This document shows positions 7,540 through 16,994 of a DNA stretch of 64,000 nucleotides, piece after piece; the first letter of the stretch is position 1, and the number at the start of each line of letters is the position of its first letter. The notes beneath the pieces were generated by a model that made no database searches, was not told where the DNA came from, and saw only the letters and a program-made list of their open reading frames with translations. Source of the stretch: Paraburkholderia tropica (GTDB taxonomy: Bacteria; Pseudomonadota; Gammaproteobacteria; Burkholderiales; Burkholderiaceae). Location of the stretch: contig NZ_FNZM01000004.1 of assembly GCF_900109265.1 (NCBI RefSeq), positions 62,001 through 126,000 on the forward strand, given 5' to 3'. The position numbers and the translations under genes are program-made.

Positions 7540-9114
7540 ATGTCCGATTCGTCCGTTTCCAGCGTCGCGCTCGACTCCGCCGCGCCGACCGATCCGCACC
7601 CGGATTCGTTTTCCAGCCGCCATCCGAACGTCACGCTTGCCGTCGCGTCCGCGACCTGCGCGCTGATCGTGCTCGACACCAACGTGGTCGCCGTGTCGTT
7701 GCCCGCGATCGCGCACGCTTTTCACGCGAGTTTCGCCGACATCGAATGGGTCGTGAGCGCCTACATGACCGCGTTCGCCGCCTGCCTGCTGCCTGCCGGT
7801 GCAATCGCCGACCGCTTCGGCCGCCGTCGCGTGCTGCAATGCGGCCTCGCGCTGTTCGCGCTCGCTTCGCTCGGCTGCGGCGCGGCGCCCACGGCGGCGC
7901 TGCTGATCGCCGCGCGCGCCGTGAAAGGCCTGGGCGCGGCGCTGTTGCTCACGTCTGCGCTCGCCGTGATCGCGCACCGCTTCGCGCAGGGCCCGTCGCG
8001 CGAGCGCGCATGGGCGATCTGGGGCATGTGCATGGGCATCGCGACCGCCATCGCGCCGTGGGTCGGCGGCGCGATCACGCAATGGGTCGGCTGGCGCTGG
8101 ATCTTTCTGATGAATCTGCCCGTGTGCGCGGTGCTCGCGCTCGGCGCGCGGCGCGCCATCGACGAATCGCGCGATCCGCACGCCAAGCGCCTCGATCTGC
8201 CCGGCGGCATGCTTTTCGCAGCGGCGCTCGCGTGCGCCGTGTCGACGCTGATCGGCATTCCCGCGCACGGCTGGCAATCGGGCGCCACGCTCGGACGGGG
8301 CGCAGCGAGCATCGCGTTGTTCGCACTCTTCATCTGCAGCCAGCGCTGGCAAACACGGCCGATGATCGATCTGCGCCTGTTCCGGCGCGCGCGCTTCGTC
8401 GGCGCGCTGCTCGGCATGTTCGGTTACGCGGCCTGCGCTCAGGTCATGATGACCTTCCTGCCGCTCTATTTGCAGATCGCGTTCGGCTTCACCGCGCTGC
8501 AGGCGGGTCTCGGCATGCTGCCGTTCGCGGCGGCGATGATCGCCGGGCCGTCGCTCGGCGCAGCGCTCGCGCGGCGCGTCACGACGGGCGGCGTGCTGAG
8601 CGCGGGCCTCGCGCTGATCGGCGCGGGCAATCTCGCGATGGCCGCGTGCGCGGCGGGCGGCCACTATCTCGCCGTGGCGTTCGCGATGCTCGTGACCGGC
8701 ACCGGCGCGGGCGTCATGAACGGCGACACGCAAAAAGCCATCATGGCCTGCGTGCCGCGCGAGCGCACGGGCATGGCCTCGGGCATCAGCACGACCACGC
8801 GATTCACGGCCATCGTGACCGCCGTCGGCGTGCTCGGCGCCGTGCTCGCGGTGCGCACGCACAGCGCGCTCGTGCAGTCGATCGCCGGCGTCCCGGCCGC
8901 GCTCCATGCCGTCGACGCGCGTTTCATGGCGAGCCTGCTCGCAGGCGACCCCGGCGAGGCGCTGCGCACGCTCGACGCGCCCACCGCGCATCTGCTGGCG
9001 CAGGCCGCGCCGCTCGCGTTCGCGCACGGGTTCGCGCGGGCGTTGCTGGTGAGCGGCGTCGTGGCGCTGGCGAGCGCCATCGCAGTCAAACTGATGGCCG
9101 ACGCACGCGATTGA
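7540..9114 (+). CDS. MFS transporter, DHA2 (EmrB/QacA) family
   Basis: About 524 residues with roughly 14 hydrophobic helices. Motifs seen are LDTNVVAVSLPAIA in helix 1, GAIADRFGRRRVL (motif A) after helix 2, and motif C-like MGIATAIAPWVGG. It probably exports a drug or metabolite using proton motive force at the inner membrane. The start at 7540 is preferred because the N-terminal hydrophilic MSDSSVSS tail suits the family; an in-frame start at 7474 would add 22 residues, and neither has a clear ribosome site. It is divergent from the LysR gene. No EmrA partner is adjacent. Confidence 0.86.
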   Translation: MSDSSVSSVALDSAAPTDPHPDSFSSRHPNVTLAVASATCALIVLDTNVVAVSLPAIAHAFHASFADIEWVVSAYMTAFAACLLPAGAIADRFGRRRVLQCGLALFALASLGCGAAPTAALLIAARAVKGLGAALLLTSALAVIAHRFAQGPSRERAWAIWGMCMGIATAIAPWVGGAITQWVGWRWIFLMNLPVCAVLALGARRAIDESRDPHAKRLDLPGGMLFAAALACAVSTLIGIPAHGWQSGATLGRGAASIALFALFICSQRWQTRPMIDLRLFRRARFVGALLGMFGYAACAQVMMTFLPLYLQIAFGFTALQAGLGMLPFAAAMIAGPSLGAALARRVTTGGVLSAGLALIGAGNLAMAACAAGGHYLAVAFAMLVTGTGAGVMNGDTQKAIMACVPRERTGMASGISTTTRFTAIVTAVGVLGAVLAVRTHSALVQSIAGVPAALHAVDARFMASLLAGDPGEALRTLDAPTAHLLAQAAPLAFAHGFARALLVSGVVALASAIAVKLMADARD

Positions 9115-9150
9115 ATCGCGCCAATTATTTCGTCATCCGAATAATTCGAC

Positions 9151-9190
9151 AAAAAAGAAAATGCGGGCTCGCCGCGAGGGACGAACCCGC
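9151..9190 (-). terminator. Intrinsic terminator of the porin gene
   Basis: A hairpin with arms GCGGGcTCG (9163-9171) and CGAaCCCGC (9182-9190) is followed on the minus strand by a T-rich run (complement of 9151-9160). It sits just past the porin stop, between convergent genes. Confidence 0.7.
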
Positions 9191-9247
9191 ATCGTTCGAT
9201 CGACACGCGCGGCCCAAGCCGCGCGCGCCAGTCACACGACCCGTCGA

Positions 9248-10405
9248 TCAGAACGCGTGACGCATGCCCACCGTGACGGCAACCTGCGTGTCCGTCGACG
9301 ACGGCGACAGCGTGTTGATCATCGCGTGCGAGAGCACCGAGCCTTCCGGCGCGCCGTGGACGTTCTGGTACACGCCTTCGAGGTAGAAGTCCGTGCGCTT
9401 GCTGATCGCGTAGTCCGTTTGCAGCATCGCCGTATTCCAGCCCGGGTTCGAGCCGTTGTACGCGCCGTGCGTGTACGTGTAGGCGCCCGACACCGACCAT
9501 GCCGGCGTCAGTGCGTACTTCACGTTCGCTTCGAAGTTGTCCAGACGCAGCGAGCCCGCGAGCGAGCCGGCCGAGTTGTCGCCGCTGCCGAGGTACGTGC
9601 CCGTGCCGAACGAGAACACGCCCGACGCGTTGTCGATCTGCGAGTGGCTCCAGACGAGGCCGGCCGTGACCGGGCCGTACGTGTAGTTGCCGCCCAGCGA
9701 CCAGACGCGTTGACGTTGCGCCACGAAGTTCGCGCTCGCGTCGCTCGTTTGCACCGCGCCGCTGCCGTTGCCCGCGCCGTTCAGTTGCAGGTAGCCGGCT
9801 GCGAGGTTGATCGGGCCTTGTGCGTACGACACCGCGAAGCCGTACGAGCGGTTGCTTGCGAAGCTGGTCTGGTTGCTGAACGAGTACATCGTCTCGAACG
9901 TGACGCCGTACCACGTCGGGCTCGCGTACTTGACCGAGTTGTTGATGACGACCGAGTTCGCCGCGAGGTTGTCGTTTTCGAACGGATGCGCCGCGAGGCT
10001 GCCGCCCCACGTGTTGAATTCCGCCGTCAGCGGGCCGACGAGGTCGTTCATCACGTCGAACTGGCGGCCGAACGTGACCGTGCCGTATTGATCCGCCTGG
10101 AGACCGACCCACGCCTGCGAGCCGAACATGTCGCCCGAGAATGCCTGCGCGCCGTTGTTGAGGATGAAGCCTTGCTCGAGCTTGAAGATCGCCTTCAGAC
10201 CGCCGCCGAGATCCTCCGTACCCTTCAGGCCGAACACCGTGTTCTGCGTCGAGCTGCTGTTGAGCTGCCAGTTGCTATGGCCCATCTGGTTGTTCGTGTA
10301 GACGAGACCGGTGTCGATGAGACCGTACAGCGTGACGCTGCTCTGGGCATGCGCGGAGACGGCAAAAGCGCCGGTAAGTGCGAGGGCGATTAGCGATTTT
10401 TTCAT
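9248..10405 (-). CDS. Outer-membrane porin (Burkholderia general-porin family)
   Basis: A 385-residue gram-negative porin. It has a classical signal peptide (MKKSLIALALTGAFAVSAHA, cleavage before QSSVTLYG), then VTLYGLIDTGL, the repeated beta-strand pattern of a 16-strand trimeric porin and the typical C-terminal VGMRHAF ending in phenylalanine. It forms a diffusion channel in the outer membrane. GGAG precedes the start. It appears monocistronic, with its own terminator downstream. Such genes are many-copied in Burkholderiaceae, so substrate preference cannot be deduced. Confidence 0.95.
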   Translation of the reverse strand: MKKSLIALALTGAFAVSAHAQSSVTLYGLIDTGLVYTNNQMGHSNWQLNSSSTQNTVFGLKGTEDLGGGLKAIFKLEQGFILNNGAQAFSGDMFGSQAWVGLQADQYGTVTFGRQFDVMNDLVGPLTAEFNTWGGSLAAHPFENDNLAANSVVINNSVKYASPTWYGVTFETMYSFSNQTSFASNRSYGFAVSYAQGPINLAAGYLQLNGAGNGSGAVQTSDASANFVAQRQRVWSLGGNYTYGPVTAGLVWSHSQIDNASGVFSFGTGTYLGSGDNSAGSLAGSLRLDNFEANVKYALTPAWSVSGAYTYTHGAYNGSNPGWNTAMLQTDYAISKRTDFYLEGVYQNVHGAPEGSVLSHAMINTLSPSSTDTQVAVTVGMRHAF

Positions 10406-11024
10406 GTTTTATGGCTCCGGGTTTTGGCGTTAATTCATTGAATCGAATGCGCTTTCCACACAACACCTGTCGAGGCGGCCAGTGCGTTTCGCAGATCCAT
10501 GCGAATCGCGCTTGAATTGCGAAATACCTCAATAACGACAAGCGATTATTGCGAACGACGCAATGCCGACCTTAACTTGCAAGACAAGGCAGGCATGCCG
10601 GGCAGGCCGCTCGTGGCGCCGCGCCCAGTGGCGGAAATAACGATCAGGCGCATCATAAGGCTTCGAAAATAAAAATTGCGTTGAAATTGAGGCAGGCGTT
10701 GCGCCGAAAGAACACCTGCCAATAACGCGTGCATCGGCGGTGCAATTCGCGCCCCAAAAAAGCGCATGCGATGCAATAAATCGACCATTCAGACGCGATC
10801 GTAAAGAAAATGAAATCTGAATCGCGATATATCGATTAAGCCGGACGTGAACATTACGCGCGTTCAATGCGTAATTCATAAGCGTATTCAAGACGCGATT
10901 CAAATCGCCATTCAGATGACGAATGCGCTCGCCATGCGGCGTTAGAATCCGCAGCACGCGTGCGCCACGTCCGATCCGGCGCGAGCCGTCGCGCGACCCG
11001 AACCGCCAGCCACGGAGACACCCC
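10406..11024. other. 619-base intergenic region, porin / asparaginase divergent control region
   Basis: No convincing coding sequence was seen; frames open here lack codon bias and family resemblance. The stretch is AT-richer than its surroundings and must hold the divergent porin and asparaginase promoters. One clear inverted repeat is ATTACGC (10853-10859) with GCGTAAT (10869-10875), seven-base arms and a nine-base spacer. Its role is unknown. Confidence 0.5.
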
Positions 11025-12092
11025 ATGACGACCGCTACGCCGCCCGCCGCCGTTCTGTATCGCGGCGGCCTCGTCGAGACCACCCACTTCGCCCATATCG
11101 CCGTCGTCGATGCGCACGGTGCGCTGCTTTACGCGTTCGGCGATCCACATCGGCTCACGCTCGTGCGTTCGGCGGCCAAACCCGCGCAGGCGCTGGCCGT
11201 CATCGAAACGGGCGCGCTCGATCGTTTCGGTTTCGACGACGTCGATCTCGCGCTCATGTGCGGCTCGAACAACAGCGAAGCGCGCCATATCGAACGCACG
11301 CTCGCCATGCTCGCGAAGGTGGGCGCGCACGAAGCCGACATGCGCTGCGGCGGCCATCCGCCCTTGTCGGATGCCGTCTGGCGCGACTGGATCAAACGCG
11401 GCTTCGAGCCGGGCCCGGCGTGCAGCAACTGCTCGGGCAAGCACGCGGGAATGCTCGCGGGGGCGCGCGCGATCGGCGCGCCGCTGGAGGATTACCACCT
11501 CGCGGGGCATCCGCTGCAACTGCGCGTGAAGCACGCGGTCGCCGAGGTCTGCGATTTACCGGACGACGGCGTGCAATGGGCGATCGACGGCTGCAATCTG
11601 CCCACGCCGGCCTTCCCGCTCGATCGTCTCGCGCGCCTGTACGCAAAGCTCGCCGACGCAGCCGACACCCTCGAACGCGACGACGCCACCCGCGCTTCCC
11701 CGCGCACGCAGGCGCTCGCCCGCATCCATCGCGCGATGACCACGCATCCGGAGATGGTCGCGGGCGAGCAGCGCTTCTGCACGACGCTCATGCGGGCGTT
11801 CGGCGGCGACGTGGTCGGCAAGGTGGGCGCGGCGGGCAGCTACGCGATCGGCGTGAGACCGAATGGGAAGCGCGGCTCACAGCAAGCGAACGCGCTCGGC
11901 ATCGCCGTGAAAGTGGAAGACGGGAATCAGACCGCGCTGTATGCGATCGTCGTGGAGGTGTTGCGGCAGCTCGGCATTGGCACGCCTGAGCAACTGGCCG
12001 CCTTGCGCGCGTACGACACGCCGCACGTGCTCAATACGCGAGGCGTCGACACAGGCGCGCTCGAAGCGCGTTTCACGCTCGCCCAAGCCTGA
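11025..12092 (+). CDS. L-asparaginase II family protein (Rhizobium-type thermolabile asparaginase)
   Basis: A 355-residue protein of the asparaginase_II family (Rhizobium etli AnsA relatives), unrelated to E. coli AnsA/AnsB. It hydrolyses L-asparagine to aspartate and ammonia. Visible are the N-terminal VLYRGGLVETTHFAHIAVVD, a Ser-x-x-Lys pair in RSAAKPAQAL (proposed nucleophile region), MCGSNNSEARH, the cysteine-containing CSNCSGKHAGML, and C-terminal GSYAIGVRPNGKRG. The start at 11025 follows CGGAGA. It has no signal peptide and is probably cytosolic. It stands alone, convergent with the debranching-enzyme gene. Confidence 0.88.
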   Translation: MTTATPPAAVLYRGGLVETTHFAHIAVVDAHGALLYAFGDPHRLTLVRSAAKPAQALAVIETGALDRFGFDDVDLALMCGSNNSEARHIERTLAMLAKVGAHEADMRCGGHPPLSDAVWRDWIKRGFEPGPACSNCSGKHAGMLAGARAIGAPLEDYHLAGHPLQLRVKHAVAEVCDLPDDGVQWAIDGCNLPTPAFPLDRLARLYAKLADAADTLERDDATRASPRTQALARIHRAMTTHPEMVAGEQRFCTTLMRAFGGDVVGKVGAAGSYAIGVRPNGKRGSQQANALGIAVKVEDGNQTALYAIVVEVLRQLGIGTPEQLAALRAYDTPHVLNTRGVDTGALEARFTLAQA

Positions 12093-12123
12093 TCGATCAA
12101 ACGAGAAAGCGATAAACGAGAAA

Positions 12124-12151
12124 GCGCCGCGCGGTCTTCACCGCGCGGCGC
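12124..12151. terminator. Strong GC stem-loop between convergent genes
   Basis: A perfect 11-bp stem (GCGCCGCGCGG with its complement) and a six-base loop lie between the convergent asparaginase and debranching-enzyme stops. There is no U-tract, so it may be a Rho-assisted or 3'-end-protecting stem. Confidence 0.5.
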
Positions 12152-12172
12152 CGGCAACACGAGACGCAGGCG

Positions 12173-14443
12173 TTAGAGCACCGCCACGACCTTCACGTCG
12201 CTGCGGTCCGCCGAAGCCACGACCTTGCCGTCCACGCGACGGAACGTGAGCGTGACCGACGCGTTGCCCACCCGCAGATGTCCGACTTCGAGCCAGTCGA
12301 TGCCTTCGGGCAGCATCGGCTGCTCGATGCGCACTTCACGGCGCGTGGCGTCGATGCTCACGCCCAGACACGCCTCCAGCATCATGAACGGCGAACCCGC
12401 CGCCCAGGCCTGCGGCAGACACGCGACCGGATACGCCGTGGGCGGCGAGCCGCGTCGACGCGGGAAACCGCAGAACAGCTCGGGCAGACGCATGTCGAAC
12501 GTTACCGCCGCCTCGAACAGCGCCTGCAGCAATCGCACCGCCGCTTCCTTGCGCCCGTAACGCGCGAGGCCGCGCGCGCAGAGTGCGTTGTCGTGCGGCC
12601 AGACCGAGCCGTTGTGATACGCCATCGGATTGAAGCGCGCCTGGCCCGCCGCGAGCGTACGCACGCCCCAGCCCGTATGAAACAGCGCCGATTCGAGAAT
12701 CTCCGCGACCGCGCGTCCGCGTTCATACTCGGGCAACCCAAAGGCCAGCAGATGCCCGGCATTCGACGCGAGCACGCGGCACAGATCGCCGTGCCCGTCG
12801 AGCGCGATGCCGTAGAACTCCGACTCCGGCATCCAGTACTTCTCTTCCACGCAGCGGCGGATTTTCGCGGCGCGGCCCGCGTAGCGCGCGGCGTCCTCGA
12901 TCAGACCGCGTTGCGTCGCGAAACGCGACATCGTCTCGAACGCCGCGCTCGCATAGGCCTGCACCTCGACGAGCGCGATCGGCCCGTCGGGAAAGCGGCC
13001 ATCGGCGTGAAAGACCGAATCATGGCTGTCTTTCCAGCCTTGATTCGCGAGCCCGCCTTCGGACTCGCGCCGGTAATCGAGCAGACCATGCGGATTGCGG
13101 TCGCACACGCCCGCGACCCAGCCCGCCGCGCGTTCGAGCGCGGGCCAGAGTTCGTCGATCAGCGCGAGATCGCCGGTGCGCTCCACGTAGGCGCCCGCCA
13201 GCACGACGAACAGCGGCGTCGAATCCACGCCGCCGTAGTAGAGCGCGAACGGCACTTCGCCCGTGGCCGCCATTTCGCTCTTGCGCAACTCGTGCATGAT
13301 CTTGCCGACCTCGGCGTCGCGGAACGCCGAGTCCTCGCGCGCCTGATGCGCGGCGAGAAAGCGCAGCACGCCGCGCGCGAGCGCCGGTTGCAGCCACAGC
13401 GTTTGCAGCGACGTGATGATCGCGTCGCGGCCGAACGGCGTGGAGAACCACGGAATGCCCGCGTACGGATACGGCCCGGTCGGCAGATCGGTCGTCAGCA
13501 GACTGAGGTCGGCGATCGAACGGTTGATCCACGAATTGAAGAGCGGATTGCTCGAACGCACGCGCGCGGTCTGGCGGCGGCGTTCGCGCATCACGATGTG
13601 CGCGTCGACCAGCGCGGCGCGAATCGCCGCGCGGCCCACGCTCTGGCCGTTCGAGTCGGCGAGACAATGGCCCGGCTTGATGATGCCCGCGCTCGGCGTA
13701 TCGGGCGCCGCGCCTTCGAGCGGCTCGACTTCGATCGCGACCGTGAGATAGAGCGACACGCAGGCCTGCGCCGGCAGCGCGACGGTGAAGTCGGCGCGAT
13801 CGGCGAGCAGCTTGTCGGGCTTCGGCGAGAACTCGATGCTCACGCGCCGCGCAACTTTGTCGAGGCCGATATATTCGAGCCGCACTTCGCTGCCTTCCAC
13901 GCGCGGCGGCTTGAGTTCGCCGCGCACTTCGCGCTTGAGGCCACGCACTTCGAACATGTCGCGGAAGTCGCTCGCGAACGAGATCGACAGCGGCACGACC
14001 GCTTCTTCCGTGCCGTAATTCGTGAGCTCGATGGCCTCGGTCATCATCGTGCCCGAGAGCACGCGCTCGCGTTCGACGTGAATCACGCCTTCGGGCGTGC
14101 TCGTGCCGCCGAGCGGCGGCAGCGGACGATTGGTGAAATGCGCGGTGAACGCCGTGTTGTCGCTGCTCACGCTGCCCGAAAGCAGTGACGGCACGCGGCC
14201 GCCGAACGTGAGACGCAGCGAGGACAGCACGCGCGTGTCGTTGACGAAGAGACCGTCGTCGATGCCGGTGATATCGCCGAGCGGATCGTTGACGATGAAG
14301 GTGTCGCCCGACTTCAGCACATGCTGGTCGGCGCTTGCGACTTCGGGGGTTTCGGGCGCGATGAAGGCGCCGTCGGCGGTTTGATCGGGATGATCCACGC
14401 CGCTCGAACGCGAGACGCCACCGAGTGTTTCAGGATCCTGCAT
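12173..14443 (-). CDS. Glycogen-debranching-type amylo-alpha-1,6-glucosidase
   Basis: A 756-residue protein. The N-terminal ~280 residues are a GDE_N beta-sandwich (VLKSGDTFIVNDPLGDI, GLFVNDTRVLSSL). The C-terminal (alpha/alpha)6 barrel resembles amylo-alpha-1,6-glucosidases (YPYAGIPWFSTPFGRDAIIT, GLANQGWKDSHDSVF, NGSVWPHDNAL). It probably hydrolyses alpha-1,6 or related glucosidic links in storage or compatible-solute glycans. The start at 14443 has AAGGAG; an upstream in-frame ATG would add 66 unlikely residues. No other glycogen gene is next to it, so the true substrate is open. Confidence 0.82.
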   Translation of the reverse strand: MQDPETLGGVSRSSGVDHPDQTADGAFIAPETPEVASADQHVLKSGDTFIVNDPLGDITGIDDGLFVNDTRVLSSLRLTFGGRVPSLLSGSVSSDNTAFTAHFTNRPLPPLGGTSTPEGVIHVERERVLSGTMMTEAIELTNYGTEEAVVPLSISFASDFRDMFEVRGLKREVRGELKPPRVEGSEVRLEYIGLDKVARRVSIEFSPKPDKLLADRADFTVALPAQACVSLYLTVAIEVEPLEGAAPDTPSAGIIKPGHCLADSNGQSVGRAAIRAALVDAHIVMRERRRQTARVRSSNPLFNSWINRSIADLSLLTTDLPTGPYPYAGIPWFSTPFGRDAIITSLQTLWLQPALARGVLRFLAAHQAREDSAFRDAEVGKIMHELRKSEMAATGEVPFALYYGGVDSTPLFVVLAGAYVERTGDLALIDELWPALERAAGWVAGVCDRNPHGLLDYRRESEGGLANQGWKDSHDSVFHADGRFPDGPIALVEVQAYASAAFETMSRFATQRGLIEDAARYAGRAAKIRRCVEEKYWMPESEFYGIALDGHGDLCRVLASNAGHLLAFGLPEYERGRAVAEILESALFHTGWGVRTLAAGQARFNPMAYHNGSVWPHDNALCARGLARYGRKEAAVRLLQALFEAAVTFDMRLPELFCGFPRRRGSPPTAYPVACLPQAWAAGSPFMMLEACLGVSIDATRREVRIEQPMLPEGIDWLEVGHLRVGNASVTLTFRRVDGKVVASADRSDVKVVAVL

Positions 14444-14611
14444 TACGTTGTCTCCTTTAGAGCCGTTCCGTACACATCGCCTTCCGCTCGATTGTAGTGG
14501 CTCAGGACCCGTTCGCGTCAAATCCTGCATGCCCGATGGGTGTCTAACCGCGCGCCGGAAAAAATTACGGGCGCCGGCACGGTAAAACGTGCGGGCGCCC
14601 GTCGATCGCGG

Positions 14612-14634
14612 CGCGGCGGCTCGTGGCCGCCGCG
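14612..14634 (-). terminator. Stem-loop downstream of gltA
   Basis: CGCGGCGGC (14612-14620) pairs with GCCGCCGCG (14626-14634) around a five-base loop, downstream of the citrate synthase stop. It has no U-tract, so termination is only probable. Confidence 0.35.
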
Positions 14635-14694
14635 TGTTCAAACGTTATGCAGCGTTCATGCAAGGTGTCCGGCGATCGGGTTCGGCGTTGTCGA

Positions 14695-15996
14695 TTAACG
14701 TTGCGCGATCGGCTTCGCTTCACGCGGCGTATTGCCGATGAAGAGCTGACGCGGACGGCCGATCTTCTGCTCCGGATCGCCGATCATTTCGTTCCATTGC
14801 GCGATCCAGCCCACCGTACGCGCCATCGCGAAGATGCAGGTGAACATCGCGGTCGGGATGCCCAGCGCGCGTTGCACGATGCCCGAGTAGAAGTCGACGT
14901 TCGGGTAGAGCTTGCGCGACACGAAGTATTCGTCTTCGAGTGCGATCTTTTCGAGCGCCATCGCGAGCTTGAACAGCGGATCGTCGTGCAGGCCCAGTTC
15001 TTCGAGCACTTCGTGGCACGTTTCGCGCATCAGCTTCGCACGCGGATCGTAGTTTTTGTACACGCGGTGACCGAAGCCCATGAGCTTCACGCCCGAGTTC
15101 TTGTCCTTCACCTTGCGGATGAATTCGGGGATGTTGTCGACCGAGCCGATCTCTTCGAGCATGTTCAGCGCGGCTTCGTTCGCGCCGCCGTGCGCCGGGC
15201 CCCACAGACATGCGATACCGGCCGCGATACACGCGAACGGATTCGCGCCCGACGAACCGGCCAGACGCACCGTCGAAGTCGAGGCGTTCTGTTCGTGGTC
15301 GGCGTGCAGGATCAGGATGCGGTCGAGCGCGCGCACCAGCACGTCGTTGACCTTGTACTCCTCGGCCGGGTTCGAGAACATCATCTGCATGAAGTTCGCG
15401 CTGTACGAGAGGTCGTTGCGCGGATACACGAACGGCTGGCCGACCGTGTACTTGTATGCCATGGCGACGAGCGTCGGCAGCTTCGCGATCATGCGGATCG
15501 CCGAGACTTCGCGATGCTTCGGATCGTTGATGTCGAGCGAGTCGTGATAGAACGCCGACAGCGCGCCGACGGCCGCGACCAGAATCGCCATCGGATGCGC
15601 GTCGCGGCGGAAGCCACGGAAGAAGAAGTGCATCTGCTCGTGAACCATCGTGTGGTTCGTGACGGTCGCGACGAATTCGTCTTTTTGCGCCTGCGTCGGC
15701 AGTTCGCCCTTCAGCAGCAGGTAGCAGCTTTCGAGGAAGTCGGCGTTCTGCGCGAGGTTGTCGATGGGGTAGCCGCGGTACAGCAGTTCACCCTTGTCGC
15801 CGTCGATATAGGTGATCGCCGAGTTGCACGATGCCGTCGACATGAAGCCCGGGTCATACGTGAACATGCCGGTCTGGCCGTACAGCTTGCGGATGTCGAT
15901 CACGTCCGGGCCCAGCGTACCCTTGTAGACCGGCAGCTGAATGCCTTCGGCCGAACCAGGGATGGTGAGAGTGGCGTGAGTCTTCGAATCGATCAT
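14695..15996 (-). CDS. gltA: Citrate synthase (type I, hexameric)
   Basis: A 433-residue citrate synthase condensing acetyl-CoA and oxaloacetate at the entry of the TCA cycle. Seen are the N-terminal beta domain typical of the NADH-sensitive gram-negative type, the [10 protein letters not shown] region with catalytic histidine, [12 protein letters not shown], the [14 protein letters not shown] block and C-terminal [11 protein letters not shown]. The start at 15996 ([10 protein letters not shown]) has AAGGAC. It is monocistronic here and not next to sdh genes. Upstream lies an unusual non-coding region with repeated TGTTGCA heptamers in the gltA direction. Confidence 0.97.
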   Translation of the reverse strand: MIDSKTHATLTIPGSAEGIQLPVYKGTLGPDVIDIRKLYGQTGMFTYDPGFMSTASCNSAITYIDGDKGELLYRGYPIDNLAQNADFLESCYLLLKGELPTQAQKDEFVATVTNHTMVHEQMHFFFRGFRRDAHPMAILVAAVGALSAFYHDSLDINDPKHREVSAIRMIAKLPTLVAMAYKYTVGQPFVYPRNDLSYSANFMQMMFSNPAEEYKVNDVLVRALDRILILHADHEQNASTSTVRLAGSSGANPFACIAAGIACLWGPAHGGANEAALNMLEEIGSVDNIPEFIRKVKDKNSGVKLMGFGHRVYKNYDPRAKLMRETCHEVLEELGLHDDPLFKLAMALEKIALEDEYFVSRKLYPNVDFYSGIVQRALGIPTAMFTCIFAMARTVGWIAQWNEMIGDPEQKIGRPRQLFIGNTPREAKPIAQR

Positions 15997-16105
15997 GTCT
16001 TGTCCTTGCATTGAATTGCAGTCATCTCGCAAGACGCAGCGCCGCCCGTCGCCCGAATTTCCGGACCGGCCTCACTGCGACCACTTGACGCATTTTACGG
16101 CGCAA

Positions 16106-16262
16106 TGCAACATCGATTGATAGCCCAGGCTGCAACAATGCCTATTGAACCCCGCAACACTGAATACTTGCAGCTTCCTTAACATCGATTCCTGCAACAA
16201 TATTTTGCTCTGCAACACAACATGAGCGGGTTTAGCTCTGACATACTGCTTGACATGCAACG
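16106..16262. repeat. Six TGCAACA-type heptamers upstream of gltA
   Basis: TGCAACA occurs exactly at 16106, 16131, 16193 and 16211, with one-mismatch copies at 16153 and 16256, all in one orientation; they read TGTTGCA toward gltA. They lie in a 328-base gene-free, AT-richer stretch (16033-16360) between gltA and the divergent hypothetical gene. The density far exceeds chance. A DNA-binding protein controlling gltA is the simplest reading. Confidence 0.55.
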
Positions 16263-16290
16263 ACTTCCCCTGTCAGAGCATGCATCATTG
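16235..16290 (+). promoter_or_regulatory. Structured leader or small-RNA candidate
   Basis: GCTCTGACA (16235-16243) and TGTCAGAGC (16271-16279) form a perfect nine-base inverted repeat, immediately followed by an intrinsic terminator at 16291. This could be a terminated leader of the gene at 16361 or a small RNA with its own 3' end. No clear promoter was identified. Confidence 0.35.
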
Positions 16291-16318
16291 GCCCGCCCTC
16301 GAAGGCGGGCCTTTTTTC
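16291..16318 (+). terminator. Intrinsic terminator 44 bases upstream of a gene start
   Basis: GCCCGCC / GGCGGGC arms with loop ctcgaa are followed by C and six T residues. It is a textbook intrinsic terminator on the plus strand, but no plus-strand gene ends here. It therefore terminates a small RNA or acts as an attenuator for the following gene. Confidence 0.8.
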
Positions 16319-16360
16319 TAAGGCCACACGCGCTGTACGCAAAACGTAAGGAATGAACAG

Positions 16361-16762
16361 ATGAACATCTCGATCGACACCCTGTTCGCGGAAGACGAAC
16401 TTGCCGAGGGCGCCGTCGTCACGGCCCTCAATCACCAGGACATCGTTGTCGCCCTGTCGGCAGCGCTCGCGAACGAACGCGTGGCGGTGCTCCACATGCT
16501 GTATCCGCGCACCGATGCGCGCACGCACCGCAGCCTCGACGCGCTCGTCGACGCGCTGCACGGCCACGGCCTGCATCAGGTCGCGCGCCTCGTCGCTCAG
16601 GAAGCGCACTACCTCGTGTTCAAGGATCCGGTGAAGGCATGGAAGGCCTTCCACGAAATCCGCAACGACTCGCTCGCCATCGGCGTGCACCTCTACTACG
16701 CGGGCCTCGTTGGCGAAGCCGCCGAGCACAAGCTCGACGCGCACGCGCACGGCCGCGACTAA
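16361..16762 (+). CDS. Conserved-looking hypothetical protein, 133 aa
   Basis: I do not recognise the family. The 133-residue protein has coherent codon usage and a good ribosome site (AAGGA eight bases before ATG). It is soluble, mostly helical and histidine-rich toward the end (ending HKLDAHAHGRD). Sequence such as LHMLYPRTDARTHRSLDALVDALHGHG carries clustered histidines. It is preceded by a terminator-like leader hairpin and followed by its own terminator at 16925. It is divergent from gltA across the heptamer-repeat region, which may link its regulation to the TCA cycle (inference). Confidence 0.75.
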   Translation: MNISIDTLFAEDELAEGAVVTALNHQDIVVALSAALANERVAVLHMLYPRTDARTHRSLDALVDALHGHGLHQVARLVAQEAHYLVFKDPVKAWKAFHEIRNDSLAIGVHLYYAGLVGEAAEHKLDAHAHGRD

Positions 16763-16924
16763 GCATTCCCGCGCGATTCGCGCGCGTCAGGCCTCGGGCG
16801 GGCCGGGATCGACATATTGATTTTCGGGCCGCCCCGCCCGCATTACTTTCTGCTTACGACGCGCATTCGCGGTTTTCTTCTACGTCGATTATTCAGGATT
16901 CCGATCTGAATCGGCGGATGCGAA

Positions 16925-16954
16925 AACGGCCGCGCAATGCGGCCGTTCGTGTTT
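16925..16954 (+). terminator. Intrinsic-type terminator of the 133-aa hypothetical gene
   Basis: AACGGCCGC (16925-16933) and GCGGCCGTT (16939-16947) form a nine-base stem with a five-base loop, followed by cgtgtttt. A second GC hairpin at 16963-16983 lies next to it, just past the end of the convergent hydrolase gene. Confidence 0.6.
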
Positions 16955-16994
16955 TCCGCGAGGCGCCGGCGTGACGCCGGCGCGGCGCTGAAAC

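Noticed and set aside
7438..9027. Long minus-strand frame opposite the DHA2 exporter
   Set aside because: Low-complexity Arg/Glu/Ala protein with no motif, whereas the plus strand has clear MFS motifs.
10529..11083. Possible 184-aa minus-strand gene in the porin/asparaginase gap
   Set aside because: Arg-rich translation without recognisable features; it overlaps the well-supported asparaginase start.
16072..16260. Possible 62-aa gene upstream of gltA on the minus strand
   Set aside because: No ribosome site or coding bias, and it runs through the repeated heptamers; more likely regulatory DNA.
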